From Argentina anserina (lineage: Eukaryota > Streptophyta > Magnoliopsida > Rosales > Rosaceae), in NCBI RefSeq assembly GCF_933775445.1, contig NC_065877.1, positions 20,894,001-20,958,000 on the forward strand: a DNA stretch of 64,000 nt, written 5' to 3'. Shown here in pieces: positions 10,421 to 22,199 of the stretch; the first letter of the stretch is position 1, and each line of letters starts with the position of its first letter. The position numbers and the translations under genes were made by a program. The notes beneath the pieces are model-generated. The model made no database searches and was not told the DNA's origin. It saw only the letters and a list, made by a program, of their open reading frames with translations.

Positions 10421-13400
10421 CTGGATCTAGGAGATTAAGAGATCCAAGCTTGCCAAGAATCAGTTGAAACTTAGCAGAAGGAAGAGATTTGGTGAAAATA
10501 TCAGCAAGCTGGTCTGCACTGCGAGTATATTTGGTTACAATGATTTGAGCTTGCACTTGGTTTCTCACATAATGGCAATCGACCTCAATGTGTTTTGTAC
10601 GCTCATGAAACACAGGATTAGAGGCAATATGCATGGCAGCTTGATTGTCACAGTGTAGAGAAATAGGTACCTGACTATGAAATCCTAGGTCAGCTAGGAG
10701 ACCTTTAAGCCAAATTAATTCGCAGGCTGCAGATGCCATAGCCCTGTACTCGGCCTCTGCACTGGATCTTGCCACAACATTCTGCTTCTTGCTTCTCCAT
10801 GTCACCAAATTTCCACCAACCAAAGTACAAAAACCAGTCATACTTTTTCGATCAAGAGAGTTCCCTGCCCAATCCGCATCAGTAAATCCAACAATATCAA
10901 TGTGACCATTGCTGCAAAAAACAAGACCTCTACCAATTGAACCCTTTAAGTACCTCAAAATTCGCTTGACAATATTCAAATGGAATGAGGTAGGCGCATG
11001 CATAAACTGGCTAACAATACTGACTGCATATGATATGTCAGGTCTAGTAATTGTTAGATAAATCAGTTTACCTACCAGCCTTTGATAAGAAGTTGGATTT
11101 GAGAGAAGTTCACCACCAGTATCAATATGAAATTTGCTGCCAAGTGGAGTGCGTGCAGGCTTGCAATCAAGAACTCCAGTCTCTGCAAGAAGATCTAAGA
11201 TGTATTTTCTTTGACTGAGAAATAAACCATTGTGTGAAGCAGCAATTTCAATCCCAAGAAAATATTTTAGTTGTCCGAGATCCTTCATTGCAAATCTAGC
11301 CTGAAGAGAGTTTTTTAGTGCCATAATCTCATCAGCATGATCACCAGTAATAATCAGATCATCCACATAGATTAAAACTGCAAGTTTTCCATGATCACCA
11401 TTTCTCACAAATAGTGATGAATCAGCATTGCTCCTGCAAAAACCAACTTCTTCAAGAACTGAGCTTAGCTTGGCATACCAGGCTCTAGGAGATTGTTTCA
11501 GACCATAAATGGCCTTGTGCAGTCTGCAAACAAGGTCACTACCTGCAGCTTGAGGATGACCTGGTGGAAGCTTCATATACACTTCTTCCTGTAAATCACC
11601 ATGCAAAAAGGCATTCTTTACATCCATCTGATGTAAAGACCAATTTTGATTCACTGCAACAGAAAGCAACACCCTTACAGTGTTCATCTTTGCCACTGGA
11701 GCAAAAGTTTCTTTGTAATCAACTCCATAAGTCTGTGTGAACCCTCTGGCTACAAGTCTAGCCTTGTGTCTCTCAAGAGTACCATCAGCATGAAGCTTGT
11801 TTTTGAATATCCATCGACTTCCAACAGCCTTTTTTCCTTTAGGTAACTTGACAATGCTCCAAGTTTTGTTATCCTCGAGAGCACGCAGCTCAGCTTCCAT
11901 GGCTTGCCTCCAATTTTCATACAGATTTGCATCTTCAAAGGTCTGAGGCTCATGCAGACCATCAATAGTGCTAAGATATGTTTTATAGCCCGAAGACAAC
12001 TTTTCATAGCTTACAAAATCTTGAATTGGATACCTGGATGTGTAAGCAACATAGTCTTTGTGTCTTACAGGAGGATGCCTAACTCGAGCAGGATTCCTTC
12101 TTGGTTGAACTGGATGTGTAGGCTGAGCAGGTTCATCATGACTACTAATTACTTCCTGACTCACTTGCACTTCTGGTTCAGCATGTGTAGGATCAGCAGT
12201 ATTAGAAATAGTTTCAACAATTTCATGATCACTGGAATATGTGCCTCTTGATGCAGGTTCTGCATAATCCACATTTTCAGTGCTTATAGATGGCTGAGGA
12301 AATAGATCATCATAAAACTCCCCCTGTCCATTAGCACCAAGTTTTTCACAGAAATAATTTGACGACTCATCAAACTTAACATCTCTGGAAACAATCATTT
12401 TCTTGGTAGTAGGGTTGTAGCAGCAATACCCTTTTTGAGTGCTAGAATATCCCATAAATAAACATTTTACAGCTCTAGGATCAAGCTTGTCTCTCTGGTT
12501 GGACTGAATGTGGACATAGCACACATAGCCAAAAATTTTCAAATGTGACAGGTCAATTTTTCTGCCTTTCAGAACTTCCAAGGGTGATTTAGAATTCAAA
12601 ACTCTACTTGGAAGTCGATTTATGAGATATGCAGCTGTTAGAACAGCTTGGGACCAATATTTTTTTGGAACATTGGCATGAAACATCAAGGCTCTGGTTT
12701 TTTCTAGCAGATCTCTATTCTTTCTCTCAGCAATTCCATTTTGCTGAGGTGTGCCGACACAACTTGTCTGATGAACTATACCATTTAAGTTCAGAAAATG
12801 AGACATTTTATTGGACATGTATTCTGAGCCATTATCAGATCTGAGAATTTTAATTTTTGATGAGAACTGAGTGTGAACAAACTCATTGAAATTCTTAAAA
12901 ACATTAAAAACTTCACTCTTGTGTTTCAAAAGATAAACCCATGTAATCCTTGTAAAATCATCAACAAAGGTTACAAAATACTTAAATCCATCAAATGAGG
13001 CTAAGACAGGTCCCCAAATATCAGAGTGGATGATTTCAAACGGATTACAAGCCCTGGAGACAGACAAATTGAAAGGTAATCTAGAAAACTTAGACAGATG
13101 ACAGACTTCACAATGCTTGATTTCTTGATTGGAGTTGGGAAACAAAATAGACAACACTTTTTCAGAAGGATGGGCTAGACACTGATGCCAAAGGAGGTGG
13201 TCTGCAGCACTGCATGAACTAGCTTGAAAGGCAAAAAACTTCTTTGACACATAGTACAGCCCATTTAGATAAAACCCTTCACCAATCTTCTTCTTGGTGA
13301 TGATATCCTGAAAGACAACATTGTAGGGAGAAAAAGTGACTAAGCAGTGCAGGGTTCTTATGATTTTTCCCACAGACATCAATTTAAATGGAAAGGATGG

Positions 13401-14768
13401 GACATAGAGGGCATCTGAACTGATATGATTAGAGAAAAAATGAATTTTACCCTTCCCCAGAACTGCTGCACCTTTACCATTAGCTACAGACACATGACAA
13501 GACAGTTTCTCAAAATCATGTAAATTTTGATAATTATTTGTCATGTGATCTGTGGCTCCAGAATCTATTACCCAATAATCATGCTCATTACTCACATTAA
13601 GTGCAGTTTGAAAAGCTTTCAGAATACCTGAGATATCACACTCCTTCATATGCTTAGATTCAGCCAAAAAACCAGCAAATTTTCCAATGAGAGCTGTGTG
13701 AGATCCATTTCCAGAAGTTGAAGCTGTAGCAGACTGCTTTTGTTGCAAGTAACTAGCAAACTCATTTATCAGGGCTGTAGGATTGGTGGTGAAGTCAAAT
13801 AGGCAGTCAGATGGAGGAGATGAAATTTCAGTAGCAGCAAGATTTGCTTTCTGAGAACTATTCCACCCTTTCTGATTTTTCTTGCTTTCTCTTTCCTTTA
13901 TGAACTTGACATTTAGTTCTGGATGCAAGATCCAGCAAGTGTCTCTAACATGATTAGTGGCATTACAGTGTGTGCATTTTAAATTTCCACGCTTACCCTT
14001 GTAAGACCTCATCTCAGAAGCTTCATGAATAGCTGCATAAGCTCTCGAGTGTGCAGTATTGGAGTAGACATCTGAACTCATCACCTTCTTTCGAAGTTCT
14101 TCTCTTTGCACAGTAGCACACACATTTTTGAATGAAGGTAAGTCAGCATTCATGAGAATGTGACTTCTCAGATCTTCAAAGTCTGAACTGAGATTGGCCA
14201 AGAGTTGAAAAATTTTGTCCTCTTCAGCCCTTTTAGCCAAAGTGACAAAATCGGTGGTATGTGGACGATATAGTTCCAGTTCATTCCACATAGCAGTGAG
14301 GCTGCCAAGGTACTGCACAAAAGGAAGATCTTCTTGCTGCAAGTTGGAAATGTCCTTCTTGAGTTGAAAAACTCTCACTGAATTGTTTTGATGACCATAC
14401 AACTCCTTGACATTGTCCCAGATATCCTTGGCCGATCCAGAATAATTGAAAATCTGAGCCAGCCTTGGCTCCATAGAGTTCAGCAACCATGACTGCACCT
14501 GTTGGTCCTTGCTCACCCATGCATCATAACCATTTGTACCAACTTCTGGCATTGGTATATTACCATTAACAAAGCCAAGCCTAGATCTGCCACCAATAGC
14601 TAAAGTGACAGCCCTAGACCAATTAAGATAGTTATGCTCAGAAAGAAGAGTTGAGCATAACCTAAAATTGTGATTTGAATCTGCATCTGAAACACTAACC
14701 ATATTGGAGTTAGTGTTTCCAGCGGATGAAAAAGGATTCTCATCAACAAAAGAGCTACTTCCAGACAT
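10416..14768 (-). CDS. Copia gag-pol polyprotein, intact
   Basis: One frame of 1450 codons from the second Met (the frame is open to another ATG at 14798, but that one has a poor start context). Numbering from the upstream Met: gag region about 40-260 with the LNWSRAV motif; CX2CX4HX4C zinc knuckle at 275-288; protease DSGAT near 412-416; GAG-pre-integrase with LWHQCLAHP and CEVC near 536-566; integrase with D593, D655 and E691 (DD35E spacing); reverse transcriptase about 980-1220 with YVDD at 1144-1147; RNase H about 1300-1440 with DADW, SSAEAEY and DNQAA. All catalytic residues I looked for are present and no frameshift or stop interrupts it. It encodes particle assembly, reverse transcription and integration. 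Expected expression is from the LTR at 14869-15124. Confidence 0.95.
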   Translation of the reverse strand: MSGSSSFVDENPFSSAGNTNSNMVSVSDADSNHNFRLCSTLLSEHNYLNWSRAVTLAIGGRSRLGFVNGNIPMPEVGTNGYDAWVSKDQQVQSWLLNSMEPRLAQIFNYSGSAKDIWDNVKELYGHQNNSVRVFQLKKDISNLQQEDLPFVQYLGSLTAMWNELELYRPHTTDFVTLAKRAEEDKIFQLLANLSSDFEDLRSHILMNADLPSFKNVCATVQREELRKKVMSSDVYSNTAHSRAYAAIHEASEMRSYKGKRGNLKCTHCNATNHVRDTCWILHPELNVKFIKERESKKNQKGWNSSQKANLAATEISSPPSDCLFDFTTNPTALINEFASYLQQKQSATASTSGNGSHTALIGKFAGFLAESKHMKECDISGILKAFQTALNVSNEHDYWVIDSGATDHMTNNYQNLHDFEKLSCHVSVANGKGAAVLGKGKIHFFSNHISSDALYVPSFPFKLMSVGKIIRTLHCLVTFSPYNVVFQDIITKKKIGEGFYLNGLYYVSKKFFAFQASSCSAADHLLWHQCLAHPSEKVLSILFPNSNQEIKHCEVCHLSKFSRLPFNLSVSRACNPFEIIHSDIWGPVLASFDGFKYFVTFVDDFTRITWVYLLKHKSEVFNVFKNFNEFVHTQFSSKIKILRSDNGSEYMSNKMSHFLNLNGIVHQTSCVGTPQQNGIAERKNRDLLEKTRALMFHANVPKKYWSQAVLTAAYLINRLPSRVLNSKSPLEVLKGRKIDLSHLKIFGYVCYVHIQSNQRDKLDPRAVKCLFMGYSSTQKGYCCYNPTTKKMIVSRDVKFDESSNYFCEKLGANGQGEFYDDLFPQPSISTENVDYAEPASRGTYSSDHEIVETISNTADPTHAEPEVQVSQEVISSHDEPAQPTHPVQPRRNPARVRHPPVRHKDYVAYTSRYPIQDFVSYEKLSSGYKTYLSTIDGLHEPQTFEDANLYENWRQAMEAELRALEDNKTWSIVKLPKGKKAVGSRWIFKNKLHADGTLERHKARLVARGFTQTYGVDYKETFAPVAKMNTVRVLLSVAVNQNWSLHQMDVKNAFLHGDLQEEVYMKLPPGHPQAAGSDLVCRLHKAIYGLKQSPRAWYAKLSSVLEEVGFCRSNADSSLFVRNGDHGKLAVLIYVDDLIITGDHADEIMALKNSLQARFAMKDLGQLKYFLGIEIAASHNGLFLSQRKYILDLLAETGVLDCKPARTPLGSKFHIDTGGELLSNPTSYQRLVGKLIYLTITRPDISYAVSIVSQFMHAPTSFHLNIVKRILRYLKGSIGRGLVFCSNGHIDIVGFTDADWAGNSLDRKSMTGFCTLVGGNLVTWRSKKQNVVARSSAEAEYRAMASAACELIWLKGLLADLGFHSQVPISLHCDNQAAMHIASNPVFHERTKHIEVDCHYVRNQVQAQIIVTKYTRSADQLADIFTKSLPSAKFQLILGKLGSLNLLDPA

Positions 14769-14856
14769 TTTAAAAAATGGAAGAAAGAAAATGAACAATC
14801 ACACAAGAGAGCAAGATCGGAGGAAAGATAAGCAGAAGCAGGACACTAAAGTTCCT

Positions 14857-14868
14857 GCTCTGATACCA
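14857..14868 (-). other. tRNA-Met primer-binding site
   Basis: Minus-strand TGGTATCAGAGC, complementary to the 3' end of plant initiator tRNA-Met, directly adjacent to the 5' LTR end. Confidence 0.9.
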
Positions 14869-15124
14869 TGTAGATAAACATAGCACAGATGGAGCAATAT
14901 TTTCTCTTAGTTGTATTGATCAGTTTGAACTTACAAGTGTGGGAATATATATGAAACCGGTATAACACAGTGGATAAAACTGAAGCCATGCTGCAGCATG
15001 GAATGCAGCAGGCAACCTAATCACAGATCCATAAATCTAGCAATAGAAGATTACATACACAATCTCATTTGTCACCAAATCACCTCAATAGATTTAGTAC
15101 CATACTTATCACCATGCTTCAATA
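14869..15124 (-). repeat. 5' LTR of the young copia element
   Basis: 256-bp partner of 10153-10408 with a single visible mismatch. It contains the expected promoter region for the gag-pol transcript. Confidence 0.93.
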
Positions 15125-16051
15125 TAGGAACACAAAGAGTGGAAAAATGAAGTTTAGATTCGATTCTCTACGATAAAAGGTTTAATCAAATCCGATAAAA
15201 TTGAAATATAATTTGGCTTACCCAAAGACGATGGAAAGGAATGCTTTGAGCCTTGATTGCCAGTCGGAATTGTCGAAGCTCCATGGCGGAGGAGTGGTGG
15301 CGATACGACATAAAAGAGAGAATTAGAGTTAGGCTCTGGATTCACAAATTCGAAGGAGAAATGAATTGGAAATTAAAGATAGAGACTGGGTCTTACCAAA
15401 AGGAAGCCCAAAAACCGATCCGAGCTCAAATTCCACCGGAAAACCTTGATTGAACTCACTGCTCCTATTTAGATCCGACAGAATCCTACAACGTCTAGCT
15501 AATCGAAGTACATGGATGTGTAGAGATGATCGCCTCATTAAAGACGGTGAAAATGCATGTTGTAAGCCTCGCCGGACGACGACGCTACGTTACCGAGAAG
15601 ATGGTGGTTCGGTGGAGCTCGGTGGAAGAAACAGAGAAGAGGAAAGAAGAGAGCTATGTTGAAATGAAAAGGAGAGAGAGAGAGAGAGTGGTCTGAATAA
15701 AAAAATGAAGGGAAATAGGGCCAAAACTTGGGCCCGGGTACTGGACAATGAAGAGAAGGAGATTTGGCTTCTTTAACGTCGAAAACGAACGACGAAGAAG
15801 AGCGATTGAGAATTCGGCATTGTAAAATCGACGGTCACGATTAAAATCATGTTAAAACAAATTAAAGTAAAACATATTTTTTTAATAGAAGAAAATATTT
15901 TGTAAAGTCAATATAAATAAATTTGAGCGTCAGAAACACTCATGACGACGTGTAATTTAATATCGACATATTAAATTACGTTATTTGACTAATGTCGATT
16001 AATTAATCATAATGTGTCTGTTAAACGAGATTAAAAATCTCGGGTATTACA

Positions 16052-18174
16052 TGAAGCCCTCAATAAAATCCATACCCAGCAAATTAATGCTGTAAATTAT
16101 AAGATGTGATCAAGATATAAGTGATATATGTACAGATTAAAAATAGAGGTCTCAAGAATATGCGGATACTATACAAAGTTACAAGCATAGATTATAGATT
16201 ATAGAAGGTATGAAGCCCCTGAACATTTCAGAGAATTTTATTTAGAATACAAGCAATAATGGGGAATTTAAAATACGCTACTGTGATTTCGCATATCAAA
16301 CTCTGAATGTACACAGTATAATGCTTGTTGCTACAATTGGCAATGAGTTTAATTAACTTGCTTACCGTGGCCCGAGGTAGATAGAAAGCAGAATAAGAAA
16401 TTCCGCACTTGTACAACACAATCAAATCCCAACCTTGTTGGATTTCCAGAATCAAGGATTGAAGCTCCAGCTTCCGCGAGAAATTTTGAAAAATGACCCA
16501 CTTTGTTTCATCAAATTGATTTCTAACCACATTTTGTAAAATAGTTAAAAAATAACCATTTCATACAGCAAAAAGTCATGTACACCCTCATTTATTAAAC
16601 AACAACACTATTAAAACAAAACATCAAAAACCTTACTGTGAAACTTCAATTGCATATACTCTCGTAGCAATTTAAAGTTGAAAGCTATAGTAGTATGTTT
16701 TGGATGTACTCTCAAAGCAATCCTACACAACTTTGTTTCAAGTAAAAGTAATTGCGCACTCGAAAATCACAGAAAATAAAACTCAATCTGCCATTGATTA
16801 TCTCTGGAACCTAATTTTGGATATGACTTATTCAAACTACAGACTGGTGCCAAATCCACCAAAACCTAACCACGCTCGTTCGGAGCTGTGATAGGAAATT
16901 CAAGTTCTCTCACATTGCTCAAATTTACCCAAAACAACGCTGCCACAGTAAAGGTAACGAACTAAACTCAAAACCCTACCTATTACATAGGGTGTATATC
17001 ACAATCAACAAACTAAGATCAAGTTCAGTGGAGCAAATTAGAGAGTAATTTGCAGTAGCTTTTGAAGAATTTTTTATGCGGTTGTTTCATAGAAGAGTAT
17101 TAAAGACTTTTCACGCTCGCGTATGGTTATTTTTCAATGGTTTTACAAAACAGTTAAAAATTAATTGGGTGACTAAAAATTGGTTAGTTTTCAAAATTTC
17201 TCCAATCAACCTTCAACATGTGTTATTGCCTTCACCAGAGTTTCCGCTGCTCCTCCAGTACTTCGATGCCTCTCTAGCATTCCTCCTAAGCTTTCCATTA
17301 GTTATCTCGATATCGAGGAGATCTCAGGTTGACTAAGAGAGCCACTAGAGCCCTAAAACACCGCATGATTTCACAAAGTTCAATGACGGAGAAGATTGGA
17401 TCTATACAGCTCTACAAATTATAGATAACCCACCACAGAGCAGTCCCTCATAGGCTAATCCCTGCTTTGATACCATTAGTGACACCCCATTCCGGTTTAA
17501 GTAGGATTGGTCCAAATCAAGTTGCCTTGGTACTTTCCGACGCTATCTATCACCCATTCCTCTTGTTCGGAAAACTCTCTTGCTCCCCCTGTTCTTTCCT
17601 CTTTTCCCTTTTGTCTCTGCCCAGTGATCGATAACCCCTCTTGTTGGTGGAGTCGGTGAGGTACGTTTTTTAGATAAACTCCCCCACTCCCCCTTTTGTT
17701 TTTTAATGTATTTCTTATCCCATTCAAATGTGATCTAGAGGTTGACTCTAAACGGTGGATATTGAATGACCTAGATGATTTTCTTTTGATTATTTACATA
17801 TTTCTTTACTTTGGACTATTTTTATCTAGAAAAAAGTTCACTATCGGTATCCAAACTCTTGTGGCAATGTCAATGTAGTACCCTAACTCGAACTTGTACC
17901 AATATAGTACCCTAACTCGTTATTCGCTATCAATGAGAGGTCTGATACCAATTTCCGAATTGACCTTACTATCGAATTCGATCAAAACAGAAACACGACA
18001 TTTTTAAGCCCCAATCTCCCTCAAAATCTTTCCAAAACCTAGATCGCGATCAAAATCCCTCAAAACCTAAACTAACCTCACTTCTCCCATAAATTATCGA
18101 TTAGAAAGAGTGAAAGTAGAGATATTGGGAAGCTAATCTGATAGCATCCCCTTTGTTCAGAATTTGTATAAGCA
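16052..18174. other. Repeat-rich stretch without a supported gene
   Basis: No convincing coding sequence. At 17463-17490 a CTTTGATACCATTAG segment followed by TGACACCCC looks like a degenerate primer-binding site next to an LTR end on the minus strand, but no partner LTR was found. At 17870-17925 a GTAGTACCCTAACTCG motif occurs twice; a related AATGTAGTACCC is found at 22415, near the other side of the Mutator-like gene. Confidence 0.4.
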
Positions 18175-19231
18175 ATGGAGAGTAGAGTGATGTTTGGGAT
18201 TTTTCGAGAATCTGGGCCACCTCAACCCGATAGTAAGTTTTCGATTAGAATATATATCTTAATCTCTTTTTCATGTTGTTGTGTTATCATGATCTTGTGT
18301 ATTGGTGATTCGAAATTGATTTTAGGGTTTAAAATTGGGTTTTGGGTTAGGGTTTAATAAATGGATTTGAATGTAATCGATTTTGTGTGTTCTGGGTTTT
18401 TATCTTGTTTAGGGTTTGATTATTGTTGAAGATGGTTTAGGGTTTGAATTTTTTATGTTTAAACCCCCAAATCTAGTTTGAATCGATACTTAGAGTGGTT
18501 TCTCCCTTTTTTCGGTTTGATTTCAGTACCAGCTCATATGTATACGATGGAGATAGTCCATGGAGGATATTTCAAAACTGATACATATGGGAGGAAGAAG
18601 TACTTTGTTCCTGTGTTTAATAAGAGGGGTGGGAAGACATATTTAGATGGTTTGGATCCGGAGAAGTTTTCATGGGTTGAATTGAACAATATAGCTTGGA
18701 AATTAGGATACATGGAGCTGCCCATATCTTATCATTTCAAGATTCCTAAGACTGAAGCTCATGAAGGGTTGATTCTAATTAAAGGTGATGGTGAATGTAT
18801 GGAGATGATGAAGATGATACCAAACAAGAGACAAATATCTATTTACATAACAGGTGGAGGGAGAAGAAGGTATGATGAAGCTTTAGCTGAGCATAATCTC
18901 CCAACTGATCTAAATTGGGAGAATCCCTTGAATAGGCAATCGACAAGAGAAGCAGAGAGAAACCATTTTGAAGCAAATTTGATGGCATCACAGTTATATA
19001 GCAGTGCTGAGGCCTTGGAGGGTAGAACTGTGCTAGGTGAAGATGTAGATGTAATTGACCTTACTGATGTGAATGAAGATGATGTTGAAGTATGTGTATT
19101 AGGTAGAGATGTAAATGTGGGTTGTGTGAATGAGCCTAAGGTGTGTCCAAGTGGAGGGACATTTGGAAATTTGTCTGATATATTAGGAGATGAAGATTTG
19201 AACATGTATGATGAGGATGATGAGGATGATG

Positions 19232-19264
<33 letters not shown>

Positions 19265-22199
19265 CAATTTATGGCCATGATGGGAAAATGATCAGAAGAG
19301 AAGTGGTAGGAGGTTGTGAGTTTTATTACAAACATACAACACATAGGTCATGGCCTGTTGGTTATAAAGATCAATTGGCAAGGGAAATTGAGGAGACTGA
19401 GAAAAAAGAGAGAGAAGCAACTGAAAAGAGGGAAAGAAAAGAGATTGAGAACTTGAGGATAGAAGAAGAAAGAATTTGAGAGAGTCAAGCTTCAATTGGG
19501 CTTAGTAGGGATGAAATTGAGGAGAGAGTAACAGAGAGAGAAGCAGCTGAAAAGAGGGCAGCATAGGCTCTTAAAGTGAGGAAAAATGGAAAGAGGCCTG
19601 TTCAAGGAAGTGAAACAAAGAAGAGTGGTCCTAGGCCTAAGGATGCAAGGTATAACACAAGAAAGGGAGGTATAAAACCTAGTAGAATGGTTGTAGAGGA
19701 ATATGACTCCACTGATGACTCTGAATACTATGTGGATCTGACTATGATTTGGAGCATGATGAGGTTGCAGATGATGTCCAGTTTGAAAATGTGTCAGAAC
19801 CAGAGCAAGTGTCTGAATATGAAGACATGGGATATGTTGGCCATTTTTCATATGATAATGCTGGATCAGATGAGCTTGAGAACTTAAGTGGTAGTGACAC
19901 AGGAGAAGATTCTGACTTTAGCTGCTTTAAGGTGGGGGGAAGGAAGATCATACCCTGGATCAGATCAGTCGATATTAAAAATCCCATATTCAAGATCAAC
20001 CTTGCATTCCCTAATCCAGAGCAGTGTAGGGAAGCTGTGAGGGAACATGCAATTAGAAATCAGACTGGTTTATGGTATAAGAAGAATACAAGGAAGAAAA
20101 TTGAAGTTAAGTGTCAATTGGGTTGTAAATGGAGAATGTATGCAAGTAGGGTTCCGAAATTTAGTGACACCATGGTTATGAAGACCTTGTTTGACACACA
20201 CACATGTTCACCAGTGGAAAGCAGCCACTTTCTCAATTTCAGAAGAATAGCTGAAGAAGTGAAGGATGCTTTATTGGCTGATGAGAGCTGGTCAAGGCAA
20301 GGGATACACCACCATATATTAGAGAAGTTTAAATTGGATGTGGGTGTGCAGACCATCTCAAGGGCTAAAAGATGTGCAAAAAGGATGAATGAAGGGCATT
20401 ATATTGAGCAGTACAATCAGTTGGCTTCATATCAAAAGGAGTTGTTAAGAAGCAATCCTGGATCCACTGTTGTGATCAAAACACAGATGGATGGACAAGT
20501 TAGAAGATTCCAGAGGATGTACATGTGCTTCAAAGCACAAAAAGATGGTTGGAATGCTGGATGTAGACCCCTGATTTATTTAGATGGCTGCCATATCAAA
20601 GGCCATCATCCTGGACAGCTTTTAACTGCAGTTGGCATTGATGCAAACAATGGGATGTACCCTATTGCCTATGCACTTGTGGAAATAGAGGATCAAGCTA
20701 CTTGGATCTGGTTCCTGGAATACTTGAAGGGTGATTTGGGTATAGAAAACAGCAAGAGGCTTGTGTTCATGTCTGACAAACAAAAAGGAATAGAAAATGC
20801 TATTAAAGGTATATTTCTTCAAGTAAATTTCATTAATTTCAAGCTGAATTGTTTTATGTATCACCATTAATTAATACATTCTAACACAGATGTTTATATG
20901 AAACAGCTTTGTATCCTTATGCTGAACATAGGAATTGTGTTAGGCATTTGTACAACAACTTCAAGGGTAAGAATCCAGGAGAGGGACTGAAACAGTTAAT
21001 GTGGAATGCAGCAAGAAGTAGTACTGAAACTTGGTATAAGAAGCACATGGATGACTTGAAGATGTTGAGTCCTGATGCATTTAACTGGTTTCATGACAAA
21101 CCTCCAAGACATTGGAGTAGAGCTTTCTTTGTTGATGACTCAAAGTGTGATATCCTTCTCAACAACCTGTGTGAGTCCTTCAACCATGCCATCTTACCTT
21201 GTTGTTGGTCCTAGGATAAAGAAGATAATAGTTAAGACTGCAGAGAGAGTAACACAGTACAGAGCACATAGGAGCACTGAGTATAGCTACCAAGTTACTG
21301 GAACATGGGAAAATGGCAGCAAGCATGCAGTGGACTTGGGTCTTCATACATGTACTTGCAGAAGGTGGCAGCTTAGTGGCATACCTTGTGTACATGCCCT
21401 CTGCGCAATAAGATTCAAGAAACATGATCCTGATTTGTACTGTGATGACTACCTCATGGCTTCTACCTATTTGCAGACATATACACATGCCATAAGCCCC
21501 ATTGCAGGGCATGATGATTGGGAACAAGTTGACTTCCCAATTGCTCCTCCTCCATATAAGAAGCAAGCTGGCAGGCCAAAAATGAAGAGAACTAAGGAAG
21601 CTGGTGAGAAGAACAAGGGCATGGCACCACCAGCTCCCATCTAGGGGAAATTGGGGTTGAAAAATGGTAAAACTGGCATTAAGATGACTTGTGGAATTTG
21701 TAAACAACAAGGACACAACAAAACTGGTTGTCCTATAACTAAGGCTAAAAAACTTGCATCAGTAAGTTATTTTCACTCACCTACACTGATTCATTGCATT
21801 AGAGCTAAGGTTTGTTGTTTATTTTTATTCAATTAAATAATTTGATTTGTTATTGGAACAGGGGGAAGGACAATCTAGTGGAGCTAGCATAAAGAAGAGA
21901 GTTAGAGCTAAGGTTTGTTGTTTTGACTTAATTATAGAGTAATGAGATTGTTGTCTTGCAATTGTTGTGACATTGAATATGTGATTTTGCTTTGGAATTT
22001 TACACTGATTTAGGTTACCAGAGCTGCAGCCCCATCTACAGCTGCTACTAATGTCAAGGACCAAGTCATAAGGTCTGTGAAGGGCTGGTATAAGAGAAAG
22101 GCAACAGAGGGAGGTACTTCTGCTGAGTTTGCTGCTGCTTCTTCCTCAACTCAAACTCAACATGTAGCTACACAAGAGAGTCAAAACAATGTTGATTAG
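18175..22199 (+). pseudogene. Mutator-like element (MULE) transposase, decayed
   Basis: Exon 1 (18175-18232) joins 18527 onward through GT-AG with matching phase. The N-terminal part resembles the PB1-like domain found in plant MULE proteins (HGGYF...YLDGLDPEKFSW...ELNNIAWKLGY), followed by an acidic run from GAT repeats (19207-19266). The MuDR and transposase region (19.9-21.2 kb) has the YLDGCHIKGHHPGQLL segment, SDKQKG and LCESFNHAIL. It is followed by a SWIM zinc finger (CTC then GIPCVHA, about 21350-21400), a CX2CX4HX4C zinc knuckle near 21690 and an Ala/Ser-rich tail ending at 22199. Damage: stops at 19477 and 19564, a frameshift near 19745, and a frame change near 21195 where the frame jumps from ESFNHAIL straight to GPRIKK, consistent with an internal deletion. 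Not functional as it stands. Confidence 0.85.

Larger units (their letters stand above)
10153..15124 (-). mobile_element. Young, apparently complete Ty1/copia LTR retrotransposon
   Basis: Two 256-bp LTRs (10153-10408 and 14869-15124) flank one long uninterrupted gag-pol frame on the minus strand. A primer-binding site matching the 3' end of initiator tRNA-Met lies directly inside the 5' LTR, and a purine tract lies directly inside the 3' LTR. By eye the LTRs differ at one position (A/G near 10242 and 14958), implying a very recent insertion. The flanking 5-mers are TATGA on the left and TAGGA on the right, an imperfect target duplication. The LTR begins TATTGAAG on the coding strand rather than the usual TGTTGAAG, in both copies. 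It is inserted in older repeat DNA. Confidence 0.93.
8718..16051 (-). mobile_element. Degraded LTR-like sequence interrupted by two younger insertions
   Basis: Read on the minus strand it would begin TGTAATACCCGAG (at 16051) and end GGTGTTACA (at 8718). The start resembles that of the 3-kb solo LTR at 49428 (TGTAATAACCCTAA). After removing the hAT element (8973-9499) and the copia element (10153-15124), about 1.8 kb remains. It contains short AAACAGTAAA-type repeats that the solo LTR also has, and a purine-rich stretch near 15.6-15.8 kb. No matching target-site duplication is visible, so the outer boundaries are inference. Confidence 0.35.

Noticed and set aside
19492..20367. Minus-strand frames of 80-119 codons opposite the MULE gene
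   Set aside because: They are shadows of the transposase coding sequence on the plus strand.
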